A stretch of 42,945 nucleotides of DNA from an uncultured Clostridia bacterium (GTDB taxonomy: Bacteria > Bacillota > Clostridia > Oscillospirales > CAG-272). The stretch lies in NCBI GenBank assembly GCA_904502055.1, contig CAJGDZ010000001.1, forward strand, positions 1-42,945, written 5' to 3'. Both the position numbers and the translations under genes were made by a program. Positions 15,339 through 23,658 of the stretch are shown piece after piece; positions within the stretch are counted from its first letter, which is position 1, and the number at the start of each line of letters is the position of its first letter. The notes under the pieces were generated by a model that did no database searches, was not told the origin of the DNA, and saw only the letters and a list, made by a program, of their open reading frames with translations.

Positions 15339-16130
15339 TTATCCGATTCCCTTTAGGAAACTTTGAAGAAGGGGACTCTTGGGGGCACCGAAGACCTCCT
15401 CGGGCGAACCCGTTTCCTCAATGATTCCGTTGGCCATATAAATGATTTGATCCGAAACCTGACGGGCAAATTCCATCTCGTGCGTGACTACGATCATGGT
15501 ACGTCCTTCGTCGCGAAGCTCCTTTATGACCTTCAGCACCTCGCCCGTAAGCTCGGGGTCAAGCGCCGACGTCGGCTCGTCAAAGCAGAGAATGTCGGGC
15601 TTCATTGCCAGTGCACGCGCAATGGAAACGCGCTGCTGCTGACCGCCCGAAAGCTGACAGGGATAGGAATCCTTTTTCTCGGAAAGCCCTACCGCCGCAA
15701 GGAGCTCGGCGGCGTGCTCCTCGATCTCTGCAACCTTCTGTTTCAACTCGGCGTGGGAAAGCTTGTTTTGCTTGGCCTCCTCCTTGGCGCGAAGCTTGGG
15801 CGCCAGGGTGAGGTTCTCCATCACCGAATACTGCGGAAACAGATTGAAGGACTGAAAGACAAGTCCGAAGCGAAGACGGCTTTCGCGGATCTCGGCGGCC
15901 GACTTTTTCTTGTGCTCAGCGGCGTCGAATATGGCGCTTCCGTCCACGGAAATGACACCGGTGTCAGGAGTCTCAAGGAAGTTGAGACAGCGAAGGAGCG
16001 TAGTCTTTCCGCTTCCCGAGGAGCCGATGATCGAAAGCACCTGACCCTTTTCCAGCGAAAAGTCGATCCCCTTCAGCACCTCGGTCTTGCCGAAGCGCTT
16101 GGTTATGTTTTTAACTTCAAGTAATGCCAT
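15339..16130 (-). CDS. Polar amino acid ABC transporter, ATP-binding protein
   Basis: A 263-residue ATPase of the GlnQ/HisP type. Walker A GSSGSGKTT, Q-loop VFQSFNLFPQ, signature LSGGQQQR, Walker B ILCFDEPTSALD and the switch His in VVTHEMEFA are all intact. The start MALLEV is chosen because AAGGAGG is 7 nt upstream; the ATG two codons earlier is too close. It is the last gene of a three-gene importer operon, 12 nt after the permease. A somewhat long helical-domain insertion (AKEEAKQNKLSHAELKQKV) is present. Confidence 0.95.
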   Translation of the reverse strand: MALLEVKNITKRFGKTEVLKGIDFSLEKGQVLSIIGSSGSGKTTLLRCLNFLETPDTGVISVDGSAIFDAAEHKKKSAAEIRESRLRFGLVFQSFNLFPQYSVMENLTLAPKLRAKEEAKQNKLSHAELKQKVAEIEEHAAELLAAVGLSEKKDSYPCQLSGGQQQRVSIARALAMKPDILCFDEPTSALDPELTGEVLKVIKELRDEGRTMIVVTHEMEFARQVSDQIIYMANGIIEETGSPEEVFGAPKSPLLQSFLKGIG

Positions 16131-16142
16131 GTCCATTCCTCC

Positions 16143-16802
16143 TTACACCTTGTAGTAGTCGAGCTTTTTCTCGATAAAGCCGAAAAGAAGCGTGAGGATG
16201 CCGACAAAGGCAAGATAGAATACCGCCGTGTAGAACATCGGCCAGATCAGCGCGTGTGCGGTGTATTCCTCCGCCACCTTGAGAATTTCCACTACCATAA
16301 TGACTCTCGCGAGTGCGGTGTCCTTGACCAGCGTAATGATCTCGTTGGACATCGGGGGAATGATGCGCTTGACGACCTGCATCAGAATGACCTTAAAGAA
16401 GATCTGCGATTTGGTCATGCCCAGCACCTCGCCGGCCTCATACTGACCGCGCGGGATGCCCTCAATGCCGCCTCGGTAAATCTCCGAGAAGTAGCAGGCG
16501 TAGTTGATGACGAATGCCACAATGACCGCGTTGAAGCGCGAGAAGGCGGGCAGATCCCAAAGCAAGCGAGGAACATAGAATACCACAAAGACCTGAAGCA
16601 TAAGCGGCACGCCGCGAATGATCCAGACGAACACCTTTGTGAGGTAAGCCAGCGGCTTGAACTTGGACATAGATCCGAAAGAGATCACCAAACCCAAAGG
16701 AAGCGCTAACACAAGTGTTAGCGCAAAAATCAGGCAGGTGTTTTCAAATCCCTCAAGCAACCGAAGCGTTACCTTAAGAAATGAAGACCAGGTTATTGCC
16801 AT
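16143..16802 (-). CDS. Polar amino acid ABC transporter, permease
   Basis: A 219-residue HisMQ/GlnP-type permease with about five membrane helices and the EAA loop (EAGEVLGMTKSQIFFKVIL) that docks on the ATPase. A single permease gene implies a homodimeric channel. It lies between the binding protein (24 nt upstream) and the ATPase. Confidence 0.94.
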   Translation of the reverse strand: MAITWSSFLKVTLRLLEGFENTCLIFALTLVLALPLGLVISFGSMSKFKPLAYLTKVFVWIIRGVPLMLQVFVVFYVPRLLWDLPAFSRFNAVIVAFVINYACYFSEIYRGGIEGIPRGQYEAGEVLGMTKSQIFFKVILMQVVKRIIPPMSNEIITLVKDTALARVIMVVEILKVAEEYTAHALIWPMFYTAVFYLAFVGILTLLFGFIEKKLDYYKV

Positions 16803-16826
16803 GTTTTATTCCTTTGTTTGGGTTAA

Positions 16827-17645
16827 TTACTCAATGACTTCAACAAGCTGAACAACGTTCTCGAAGCCATACTTAGCAGCAAGCTCTGCGATCTTTCCGT
16901 TGTCAAAGAGAGTCTTGATGGCCTCGTTTACCTTGGCGGTAAGCTCAGAGCCCTTCTCGAAGCCGATGGCGTAGATCTCGGAATCAAGAACGATCTCCTC
17001 AACGATCATAAGATCAGCGTAGTCGCCCTGTCCGCAGATGTTCTTGGCAAGAACGATGTCCATAACGGCAAAGTCAACGGCACCCGACTTAACCTCAAGG
17101 AAAGCCTTGTTCTGTGCGGGATACTTTTCCATGCTTCCGTTGTCACCGATCACGGTTGCGGCATAGCTCTCACCTGCGCTTCCGCCCTCAACGCCTGCCT
17201 TCTTGCCGGCAAGGTCAGCCTCACTCTTGATGAGGTCCTTGTTGTCAGCCTTGATGACGATGCACTGCTGGTTGAGCATATAGCCGTAAGAGAAGTCAAC
17301 GAGATCCGAACGCTTGGTGTCAACGCCGTCGATCTTATCGGTGGAGTTGGCGGTGAAGCCGTTCCAGATGCAGTCGATGGTGCCTGCCTCAAGCTCGGTG
17401 TACTTCTGGGTCCAGTCGATCTCCTGGAAATCGACCTTCATACCGATCAGCTTACCAACCTCCATAGCAAACTCGGACTCAAAGCCGGTCCAGTTGCCGT
17501 CAGCATCTTTTTCGTTCATGTTTTCAAAAATGGTTACGCCGCAAACAAGCGTGGGGGTTTCATCCTTATCACCGCAGGAAGCGAATGCGAAAGTGAGAGA
17601 GAGCAGCATAAGAACTGCAAGTGTGAGAGAAAGAATCTTTTTCAT
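16827..17645 (-). CDS. Polar amino acid ABC transporter, substrate-binding lipoprotein
   Basis: The 272-residue product has a lipoprotein signal (MKKILSLTLAVLMLLSLTFA, lipobox FASC) and a type II periplasmic-binding fold of SBP_bac_3 type: GFESEFAMEVGKLIGMKVDF, ELEAGTIDCIWNGFT, DFSYGYMLNQQCIV, LAGKKAGVEGGSAGES. The conserved Arg that contacts the amino acid carboxylate is probably in the TKRSDLVDFS segment. The specific amino acid cannot be read from the sequence. Ribosome site AGGAGA precedes the start. First gene of the importer operon. Confidence 0.94.
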   Translation of the reverse strand: MKKILSLTLAVLMLLSLTFAFASCGDKDETPTLVCGVTIFENMNEKDADGNWTGFESEFAMEVGKLIGMKVDFQEIDWTQKYTELEAGTIDCIWNGFTANSTDKIDGVDTKRSDLVDFSYGYMLNQQCIVIKADNKDLIKSEADLAGKKAGVEGGSAGESYAATVIGDNGSMEKYPAQNKAFLEVKSGAVDFAVMDIVLAKNICGQGDYADLMIVEEIVLDSEIYAIGFEKGSELTAKVNEAIKTLFDNGKIAELAAKYGFENVVQLVEVIE

Positions 17646-17673
17646 TTTGAATGTCTCCTGTTTTTTGAATTTG

Positions 17674-17697
17674 CTTTACCGCTTTAACGAGGTAAAG
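17674..17697 (-). promoter_or_regulatory. Inverted repeat in the leader of the ABC operon
   Basis: CTTTACC and GGTAAAG, separated by 10 nt, just inside the predicted transcript start. It could be a repressor site or a leader hairpin. Confidence 0.4.
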
Positions 17698-17711
17698 TGA
17701 TAACGTAGTAT

Positions 17712-17740
17712 ATCTTACCACATATCCCCACGTTTGTCAA
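17712..17740 (-). promoter_or_regulatory. Sigma-A promoter for the amino acid ABC operon
   Basis: Minus-strand TTGACA and TAAGAT with a 17-nt spacer, about 67 nt before the binding-protein start. Confidence 0.7.
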
Positions 17741-17800
17741 TAGGTTTTTTAAAAAAATAAAAACAATCTTTAAGAATGAGTTTTTTTACTACGTATCAAA

Positions 17801-17839
17801 GAAAAAAGAACCCCCGCAAGTACATTATACCTTGCGGGG
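17801..17839 (-). terminator. Intrinsic terminator after the sugar-isomerase-like gene
   Basis: Minus-strand CCCCGCAAG/CTTGCGGGG stem with a 10-nt loop, then GTTCTTTTTTC, 73 nt after the gene's stop. Confidence 0.85.
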
Positions 17840-17911
17840 AAAGAAATGATTTTCTTCCGTATCATTATTATACGCTTTCTTTTTACGTTTGTCAAGCGCT
17901 TTTTCGGCCAA

Positions 17912-18805
17912 TCAAGCCATATCGGCGATCACGTCCTTGATGTACGCGTAATCGTTCTTGGCGAACCAATAGCGGTCGCCGGGGCGGGGAGCCTCCAGAC
18001 AGATCGGGCCGGTATATCCAACCTCTTGAAGCTTCTCAAGATACAGGTGGTGGTTGATCTCGCCGTCACCGAGTGCGGCGGGGAGGCGGAAGCGCGATTC
18101 GGGAAGCTTGATGTAGTTCTTCAGGTGAACGTAGTAGAGCTTATCACCGAACGTATCGATGACCGCATTCAGCGGCATCGGATCGGGGAAGAGGATCATA
18201 TTGCCGTAGTCGAGATTGATGCCCACCATCGGCGAGTCGATCATATCCACCAGGCGGCGTGTGGGGAGGGGAAGGTCGTGAATGTAACCCATATGTGTCT
18301 CGAATGCGAAGCGAAGGTCGATCTTTTCCAGCTCCTTGGCGATGCGACCGTAGGTGTCGGCCGTCAGCTCGAAGGTCTCGTCATTGGCGGCGGCCGAGCC
18401 GTTGAATTCATAGCCGGGGGCGGGGACGGTCTTTAGAGGGCAGTTCTTTACCTCGGCGGTGGTGTTGCACATTTTTGCTCCGCACACCTCACGCACGATC
18501 TTGGCGTTTTCCACCGTCTCGGCAACGATGGCATCGCGCACCTCCTTGTTGGGGCTTGCACAGCCCTTGACCATAAAGCGGAACATGGTTTCGAAGTTTC
18601 CAAGTCCCGCGGTGGCCTTTGCAATCTCCTCGGCATACTCGCGGAAGGAAAGAGATGCGTAGTCCTTGGGGAGCCAGCCGCGGAACTCGATGCCCTCATA
18701 GCCGATGTCAGCGGCAAAGCGGCAAACGTCGGTCAGCGTCTTTTTGCCGTAGCTCGTGCCTGCGACCTCGGCGTAATTGATGTGCATAAGAATGGGATTG
18801 TTCAT
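17912..18805 (-). CDS. Sugar phosphate isomerase/epimerase-like protein (AP endonuclease 2 fold)
   Basis: The 297-residue product reads as a xylose-isomerase-like TIM barrel. Its metal-site segments are IGYEGIEFRGW, FAFETHMGYIHDLP, VGINLDYGNM, YVHLKNY and ICLEAPRPGD, giving the expected Glu, Asp, His and Glu ligands. Members isomerise or epimerise sugars, inositols or related keto-acids; the substrate is not readable here. The start MNNPILMHINY is preceded by GAGGTG; sixteen further in-frame codons upstream lack a ribosome site. It lies 128 nt downstream of the Dabb gene and may be co-transcribed. A TATACT box at 18868-18873 could be an additional -10, but its -35 is poor. Confidence 0.85.
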   Translation of the reverse strand: MNNPILMHINYAEVAGTSYGKKTLTDVCRFAADIGYEGIEFRGWLPKDYASLSFREYAEEIAKATAGLGNFETMFRFMVKGCASPNKEVRDAIVAETVENAKIVREVCGAKMCNTTAEVKNCPLKTVPAPGYEFNGSAAANDETFELTADTYGRIAKELEKIDLRFAFETHMGYIHDLPLPTRRLVDMIDSPMVGINLDYGNMILFPDPMPLNAVIDTFGDKLYYVHLKNYIKLPESRFRLPAALGDGEINHHLYLEKLQEVGYTGPICLEAPRPGDRYWFAKNDYAYIKDVIADMA

Positions 18806-18933
18806 AAGATTCACCTCGTTTGATTTGGATGCAATTTTACCGTAGAAGGTCAAAGCTTCTTTCTTTTAGTATAGCATAATAAAAAATGAATGGAATTGTA
18901 TTTTTTATTATTTTTATTGCAATTTCTATCTTT

Positions 18934-19224
18934 TTAGATATAATAGTCGATTGCTACACTGCTTTCGCGGACGGCGTGCATATGCGTTTTTACCACGCTC
19001 ACGTGGTAGGGGTCACTCTGGTAGTCGGCAAGTGCCTTTGGGTCATCAAGCAGGACACTAAGCACCACGTCATACGAGCGCTCAGAGTGCAGAAAGTCTA
19101 CGCCGACCTCAATGCCGCGGAGCTGGGGAACGTTGCCCTCCATCGAGCGGAGTATCTCTGCCGCCTTTTCGCATTCCTCACGGCTGTTGTTTTTCAGTTT
19201 AAAGCATACGATATGTTTGATCAT
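18934..19224 (-). CDS. Dabb-family (stress-responsive A/B barrel) protein
   Basis: The 96-residue product opens MIKHIVCFKLKNN and has the pattern of the dimeric alpha/beta barrel Dabb domain (PQLRGIEVGVDFLHSERSYDVVLSV, then YQSDPYHVSVVKTHM). Family members are small dimers; some are enzymes and many are unassigned. The start follows AGGAG. Upstream of a sugar-isomerase-like gene, it may take part in the same carbohydrate step, which is inference from position. Confidence 0.88.
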   Translation of the reverse strand: MIKHIVCFKLKNNSREECEKAAEILRSMEGNVPQLRGIEVGVDFLHSERSYDVVLSVLLDDPKALADYQSDPYHVSVVKTHMHAVRESSVAIDYYI

Positions 19225-19253
19225 CGCGGATCTCCTTGTCATTTTCTCAATTT

Positions 19254-19283
19254 ATTATAATACAAACTGAGCGAAAAAGTCAA
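19254..19283 (-). promoter_or_regulatory. Sigma-A promoter for the Dabb gene
   Basis: Minus-strand TTGACT and TATAAT with an 18-nt spacer, about 30 nt before the start. Confidence 0.65.
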
Positions 19284-19360
19284 GAAAAACGAAAAATTTG
19301 ACCGTAAAATCGTATAAAAGAGAAAAAAATAATTTTTTTTAAAAAAATTTAAAAAAGGGC

Positions 19361-19389
19361 TTGATTTTTTCTTTTCTTTGTGGTATTAT
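19361..19389 (+). promoter_or_regulatory. Sigma-A promoter for tRNA-Ser/tRNA-Thr
   Basis: TTGATT and TATTAT with a 17-nt spacer, 11 nt before the tRNA-Ser 5' end. Confidence 0.65.
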
Positions 19390-19400
19390 ATTGAAGTCAC

Positions 19401-19492
19401 GGAGAGATGGCTGAGCTGGTCTAAGGCGCACGACTGGAAATCGTGTTAAGGCTAATACCCTTACGAGGGTTCGAATCCCTCTCTCTCCGCCA
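19401..19492 (+). tRNA. tRNA-Ser (anticodon GGA)
   Basis: 92 nt including an encoded CCA. Acceptor stem GGAGAGA/TCTCTCC, anticodon loop CTGGAAA, and a long variable arm as expected for class II serine tRNA. Confidence 0.96.
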
Positions 19493-19502
19493 CTTGAATA
19501 AT

Positions 19503-19578
19503 GCTGGTATGGCTCAGTCGGTAGAGCACGTCATTGGTAATGACGAGGTCATCAGTTCGATTCTGATTACCAGCTCCA
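19503..19578 (+). tRNA. tRNA-Thr (anticodon GGT)
   Basis: 76 nt including CCA. Acceptor stem GCTGGTA/TACCAGC, anticodon stem GTCAT/ATGAC around loop TGGTA-type GGT anticodon. Ten nt after tRNA-Ser, probably one transcript. Confidence 0.95.
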
Positions 19579-19616
19579 AAAATCCCGAACACCTTGGTGT
19601 TCGGGATTTTCTTTTT
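19579..19616. terminator. Bidirectional terminator between tRNA-Thr and ylbJ
   Basis: AATCCCGAACACC and its complement around TT, with A- and T-runs on each side. It ends the tRNA transcript and also lies directly after the convergent ylbJ stop. Confidence 0.88.
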
Positions 19617-20573
19617 TCAAAAAACAAACGGCGAGAGGATAAGCACCGACAGTGCGCAAAGGAGCGCCTGCGCTGCGCGTGCGCAGAGGTACGGACGGAA
19701 GGAAAGACCGCGTCCGTCGGCAAGCGTCACCAGCTGGCAGTGCACCGAAAGTCCCGACCATCCGACCGTCAGCGCACAGAGCATCACCGAGAGAGGGCGC
19801 TTGTGGAGCGCGGCGGCGGCACTCACACCGGAGGACATCTCAAAAAAACCGTACAAAAGAGCGGTTATTGCTTCGGGAAGCGCCAAGCCTTCCAGGGCGT
19901 GTGACAGACACCCGATGACCGTTCCGAAAAACAAAATATACGCGCAGACTGTCAGCATGGCGGTGGTGGCTGAGGCAATTGCCGCGGTGAAGGCACCGGG
20001 GGCCGGCGACAGAGGCGCAGTGCGCGGAGCTTCTTTCGCAGAGGCTTCTTTTTTTCGTGTGACGATTCCAACCGTGACCGCGCTTGCCATACAGCAAAGC
20101 CAAAGTAAGAGACCAAAGGCGCGATTGCGATACAGAGAGGTGCCTACGGCAGAGACCAAAAAAGCAATGCTCGGCAGATTGGAAAATCCGAGCAGTCGTT
20201 CGCACTCGTTTTTGGAAATTTGCCCCTTGTCATATAGTGCGAGAGACATTCGCGCACCAACGGGAAACCCGCAAAGAAACCCGAGAAAAACGGCGGCGGC
20301 ACTTGACACGGATATGCCGAACAGACGGGCGAGGGGGCGTCCCAGCCTTTGCCCGAACAAATCGCCAAAGCCGAAGGCGATCAAAAGCTCGGAGAGAACC
20401 ATAAAGGGGAAAAGCGAGGGAATGATCGCCCGCGCGCAAAGCGAGAGAGCGCGCGTGACGCACTCGGCAGCTACGGCAGGATTTTTGAGTACAAGCAAAA
20501 TCAGGAATAAGATCAGCAGGCAAAGGGCGGCTGCCGTGTTTCTTGTCTTCTTGGTCAGCAGGTTTCCGGTCAT
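19617..20573 (-). CDS. ylbJ: Sporulation integral membrane protein YlbJ-like
   Basis: A polytopic membrane protein of 318 residues, somewhat shorter than the roughly 400 of Bacillus YlbJ. The family features are IIPSLFPFMVLSELL, FLGFLCGFPVGARM, ERLLGFSNLPSIAF and paired Gate-like transport halves. YlbJ is a mother-cell sporulation protein needed for cortex integrity, probably by transport; the molecular role is not settled. A GGAGG lies 9 nt before the start. It is divergent from yqfC, another mother-cell sporulation gene, with a 62-nt shared gap. No clear sigma-E box was recognised there. Confidence 0.85.
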   Translation of the reverse strand: MTGNLLTKKTRNTAAALCLLILFLILLVLKNPAVAAECVTRALSLCARAIIPSLFPFMVLSELLIAFGFGDLFGQRLGRPLARLFGISVSSAAAVFLGFLCGFPVGARMSLALYDKGQISKNECERLLGFSNLPSIAFLVSAVGTSLYRNRAFGLLLWLCCMASAVTVGIVTRKKEASAKEAPRTAPLSPAPGAFTAAIASATTAMLTVCAYILFFGTVIGCLSHALEGLALPEAITALLYGFFEMSSGVSAAAALHKRPLSVMLCALTVGWSGLSVHCQLVTLADGRGLSFRPYLCARAAQALLCALSVLILSPFVF

Positions 20574-20635
20574 TCTTTGTTGCCTCCGCGCATAAAGTAG
20601 GGTATATTTATTTGTACGGGAAAGGGTGGTCGGTT

Positions 20636-20938
20636 ATGCCGAGAAAGGGTGTTTTTAAAACAGAAAAAGCAGAAAAGCGTTCGCCGATCGGGCGCATACG
20701 GGAGAGGGCGGAGGCCTTCTTCGGTATGCCATACGTCGAGTGCCGCGGCTTTCGGAGTGTGACGGTGGAGGGGGCCCAAAAAATCGAGTCTATGACGCAG
20801 GAGTGTGTGGTCGTTTTGCTTGACCGGGGGCGTCTTGCCGTTTGTGGGGAGAACTTGATCTGTGCCTCCTTCCGAAACGGATGTCTTACCGTAGACGGCG
20901 AGATCGACTCGGTCGGCAAATGGAGGCGTGAGGCATGA
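20636..20938 (+). CDS. yqfC: Sporulation protein YqfC (YabP/YqfC family)
   Basis: The 100-residue product has the YabP/YqfC core: ECRGFRSVTVEGAQKIESMT, VVLLDRGRLAVCGENL and LTVDGEIDSV. In Bacillus it is a sigma-E-controlled protein working with YqfD in forespore development. The ATG at 20636 is preceded by AAAGGGTGG; an in-frame ATG 31 codons upstream lies inside the divergent ylbJ gene and was rejected. The stop overlaps the yqfD start (ATGA). Confidence 0.88.
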   Translation: MPRKGVFKTEKAEKRSPIGRIRERAEAFFGMPYVECRGFRSVTVEGAQKIESMTQECVVVLLDRGRLAVCGENLICASFRNGCLTVDGEIDSVGKWRREA

Positions 20939-22155
20939 GCTTGTTTGGCTTTTTTGGCGGAAGAACGGTATTTGCCGCCAAGGGAAAGGACGCGGCAAGG
21001 ATCTTCAACAAATGTATGGAAGAAAAAATCATGTATGTGAAAAGCGTATGGGACGGAGAGTCCTTTCTTTTGTACATTGAGGGGCGGGCGGCCTCTCGCT
21101 TTGCGGAGCTTTGTGAAAGGGAGCGGATCGAGGTGGAGGTGCGAAGCCGTAAGGGCTTGCCCGAGCTTTGGTCGCGCTATCGTAGCCGCCCGGGGCTTTG
21201 GCTTGGCCTTTTGCTTGCCGTGGGCTTGCTTGCTTTGTCCAGAGGGGTGATCTGGAGCATTCGCATTGAGGGCAATGAGCGTCTTGGTGAGGATCGAATC
21301 CTCTCGTTGCTTGCCGAAAACGGCATTGAGGTGGGGACCCCCTTGCGCGATCTGCGACCGGCTGTGGCGGAGGGCAACATCCTTCTTGCGGAAAAGGACA
21401 TTTCCTGGATCTCACTTTATGCCGTGGGAACTACGCTGAACGTGGAGGTGCGAGAGACCGAGCGGGGGGATCCGACGGCGGAGGGGGCGGCCAATCTGGT
21501 GGCGCTTTGTGACGGTGTGATCGAGCGCATCGAGGTGTGCGACGGAAGCGTGGTGATAAAAAAGGGAGATGTGGTACGGCAGGGTGAGCTTTTGGTCAGC
21601 GGCGTTTATGACACGCCCGAGGGCGGCTCGCTTCGGCAGACGCTCGCGCGCGGGGAGGTGTTTGCCCGGACGATACACGAATATGAAGTCAAAATTCCTG
21701 TTTTGTATGAAAAAAAGGTGTATACCGGACGGCAGTGGTGCGAAAAACGAATAAATTTTTTTGCAAAAGACATAAAAGTTTTCGCAAATACTGGAAATGC
21801 ACCCCCAACTTGTGATATAATATACTATGAAGACAAGTTCAGCTTGCTTGGAGGCAAGGAGCTTCCCCTTGGGATGGATACCGTTCTGTTTCGCGAATAC
21901 GTGATGGAAACGGTAAAGCTTTCCCCCGGGGAGGCGGCGTCCTATGCCTTTGCTGAGCTGGAGCGTGAGCTGGCCGAGCTTTCGGTAAGGGCTGAGCTTC
22001 TGGGAAAGGATATTTCCTTTGAGTTGACCGACGAAGCATATTATCTCAGCTGTTGCATCACCTGCTTGGAAAACATAGCCGTTACGCAAAGGATCGAAGC
22101 GTGGCGGGGAACGGAGTTGTATGGCACAAAAAATCATCGGAGTGGAAACCAGTGA
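20935..22155 (+). CDS. yqfD: Sporulation protein YqfD
   Basis: A 406-residue protein with a soluble N-terminal region (about 1-80), a membrane segment (about 90-105, GLWLGLLLAVGLLALSRGVI) and a large extracytoplasmic domain starting IRIEGNERLGEDRILSLL, a POTRA/YqfD-type motif. VVIKKGDVVRQGELLVSG and YEVKIPVLYEKKVYTG match the family. Together with YqfC it is needed for late spore development in Bacillus. It overlaps yqfC by 4 nt and phoH by 35 nt. Confidence 0.9.
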   Translation: MSLFGFFGGRTVFAAKGKDAARIFNKCMEEKIMYVKSVWDGESFLLYIEGRAASRFAELCERERIEVEVRSRKGLPELWSRYRSRPGLWLGLLLAVGLLALSRGVIWSIRIEGNERLGEDRILSLLAENGIEVGTPLRDLRPAVAEGNILLAEKDISWISLYAVGTTLNVEVRETERGDPTAEGAANLVALCDGVIERIEVCDGSVVIKKGDVVRQGELLVSGVYDTPEGGSLRQTLARGEVFARTIHEYEVKIPVLYEKKVYTGRQWCEKRINFFAKDIKVFANTGNAPPTCDIIYYEDKFSLLGGKELPLGMDTVLFREYVMETVKLSPGEAASYAFAELERELAELSVRAELLGKDISFELTDEAYYLSCCITCLENIAVTQRIEAWRGTELYGTKNHRSGNQ

Positions 22156-23167
22156 ACAGACCCTAAAGCTATTCGGCAGCTTTGACTGTCATGCAAGGAT
22201 GCTGGAGGATGCCTTTGCGGTGGATATTCGCAATCGCGAGACCGACAACGGCAACGCCATTGTGATCGAGGGCGATGACGAGGCGGTGGCGGCTACTCAC
22301 CGTGCGCTTTCCTATCTTAAGGACGTGGCACAGATGAGCGATACGCTTGACGAGCAATCGGTGCGGTACGTCATCAATATGGTGCGCGACGGTCATGCCG
22401 ACGAGCTGGAAAAGCTGGACGGCAGCATCTGCATCACGGGACGCGGCAAGCCCATCAAGGCTAAGACCGTCGGTCAGAAGAAGTATGTAGAAGCCATTGA
22501 AAAAAATACCATTACGCTTGGCATCGGCCCTGCAGGTACGGGAAAGACCTTTCTTGCGGTGGCAATGGCGGTCAAGGCGCTCAGAGAAAAACGTATCAGC
22601 CGCATTCTTTTGACACGCCCTGCCATTGAGGCGGGCGAAAAGCTGGGCTTTTTGCCGGGCGATCTGCAAAGCAAGATCGATCCCTATCTCCGTCCGCTTT
22701 ATGACGCACTGTATGAGATGATCGGCACCGAGGCGTATGCGCGCTTTGTGGAAAAGGGCACCATCGAGATCGCACCGCTGGCGTATATGCGAGGTCGGAC
22801 GCTGGACGATTCCTTCATCATTCTTGATGAGGCGCAGAACGCCACGCCCGAGCAGATGAAGATGTTTTTGACGCGTCTGGGCTTCAACTCCAAAATGGTG
22901 GTGACGGGAGACCTGACGCAGACCGACCTGCCAAGCGGTCAGAAGAGCGGTCTTGCGGCGGCGGTCAAGATTCTGGAGGATATTGACGACATTGCCATTC
23001 ACCGCTTCACCGACCGCGACGTGGTGCGCCACAAGCTGGTGCAGAAGATCATTCTTGCTTACGAAAAGCACGAAAGAGAGGGCGCACGCAAGGCCGAGGA
23101 GGAACGGGAAAAACGAAAGCTCCGCTATGCACCGAGCAAAGGAGCAGAAGGGAAGAGTACAAAATGA
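22121..23167 (+). CDS. phoH: PhoH-like ATPase (YbeZ)
   Basis: The 348-residue P-loop ATPase carries Walker A GIGPAGTGKTFLA near residue 136, LTRPAIEAGEKLGFLPGDL, Walker B FIILDEAQN near 231 and VVTGDLTQTDLP, all diagnostic of PhoH. An N-terminal KH-like region and a charged C-terminal tail are present. PhoH/YbeZ acts in RNA metabolism next to YbeY, its immediate downstream neighbour. The start lies within the last 35 nt of yqfD; no strong ribosome site is apparent there beyond GGGGAACGGAG. Confidence 0.95.
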   Translation: MAQKIIGVETSEQTLKLFGSFDCHARMLEDAFAVDIRNRETDNGNAIVIEGDDEAVAATHRALSYLKDVAQMSDTLDEQSVRYVINMVRDGHADELEKLDGSICITGRGKPIKAKTVGQKKYVEAIEKNTITLGIGPAGTGKTFLAVAMAVKALREKRISRILLTRPAIEAGEKLGFLPGDLQSKIDPYLRPLYDALYEMIGTEAYARFVEKGTIEIAPLAYMRGRTLDDSFIILDEAQNATPEQMKMFLTRLGFNSKMVVTGDLTQTDLPSGQKSGLAAAVKILEDIDDIAIHRFTDRDVVRHKLVQKIILAYEKHEREGARKAEEEREKRKLRYAPSKGAEGKSTK

Positions 23168-23640
23168 GACTTCTTATATATTTTGAAAATCAGCAAAAAA
23201 AGGAGCCCATCCGCTATTCGCTCAAGATGCTGGTGCGCAGGGCGGTGGAGGCCACGCTTGCCTATGAGAATATGAAGGATGACTGTGAGGTTTCGGTCAC
23301 CTTTTGTGACAACGAAGGGATCCGTGAGATGAACAAGCGCTTTCGCAACATAGACCGCGAGACCGACGTGTTGTCCTTTCCGTTGTTTGATGACGACGGA
23401 ATGGACGCGCACGTGGAGGAGCTGAATTGCGTGCTGGGTGACATCGTGCTTTCGCTGGAGAAGGCGCGCGCGCAGGCCGAGGAATTCGGACATAGCTTTG
23501 AGAGGGAGGTTGCCTTCCTTACGGTACATTCGGTGCTTCACTTGCTCGGATACGACCACGAGACGGGTGAGGCGGACGAGCGGGATATGCGCCGTCGGCA
23601 GAGTGAGATCGTGGACAAGCTTGGGCTCTCGGTAAAATAA
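23164..23640 (+). CDS. ybeY: Endoribonuclease YbeY (rRNA maturation factor)
   Basis: A 158-residue zinc-dependent endoribonuclease of 16S rRNA 3'-end maturation and ribosome quality control. The catalytic zinc site HSVLHLLGYDH (about 122-132) is intact, and the MNKRFRNIDRETDVLSFPL segment is typical. It overlaps phoH by 4 nt (ATGA). The diacylglycerol kinase and cytidine deaminase genes often found between ybeY and era in Firmicutes are absent. Confidence 0.96.
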   Translation: MRLLIYFENQQKKEPIRYSLKMLVRRAVEATLAYENMKDDCEVSVTFCDNEGIREMNKRFRNIDRETDVLSFPLFDDDGMDAHVEELNCVLGDIVLSLEKARAQAEEFGHSFEREVAFLTVHSVLHLLGYDHETGEADERDMRRRQSEIVDKLGLSVK

Positions 23641-23658
23641 AAGGAAAAGGAAGCATAT

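Noticed and set aside
18868..18896. Promoter for the sugar-isomerase-like gene
   Set aside because: TATACT is good but the matching -35 (ATTCCA) is poor, so it was not listed as a feature.
19443..19904. Plus-strand frame starting inside tRNA-Ser and running through tRNA-Thr
   Set aside because: It translates two tRNA genes and the antisense of ylbJ.
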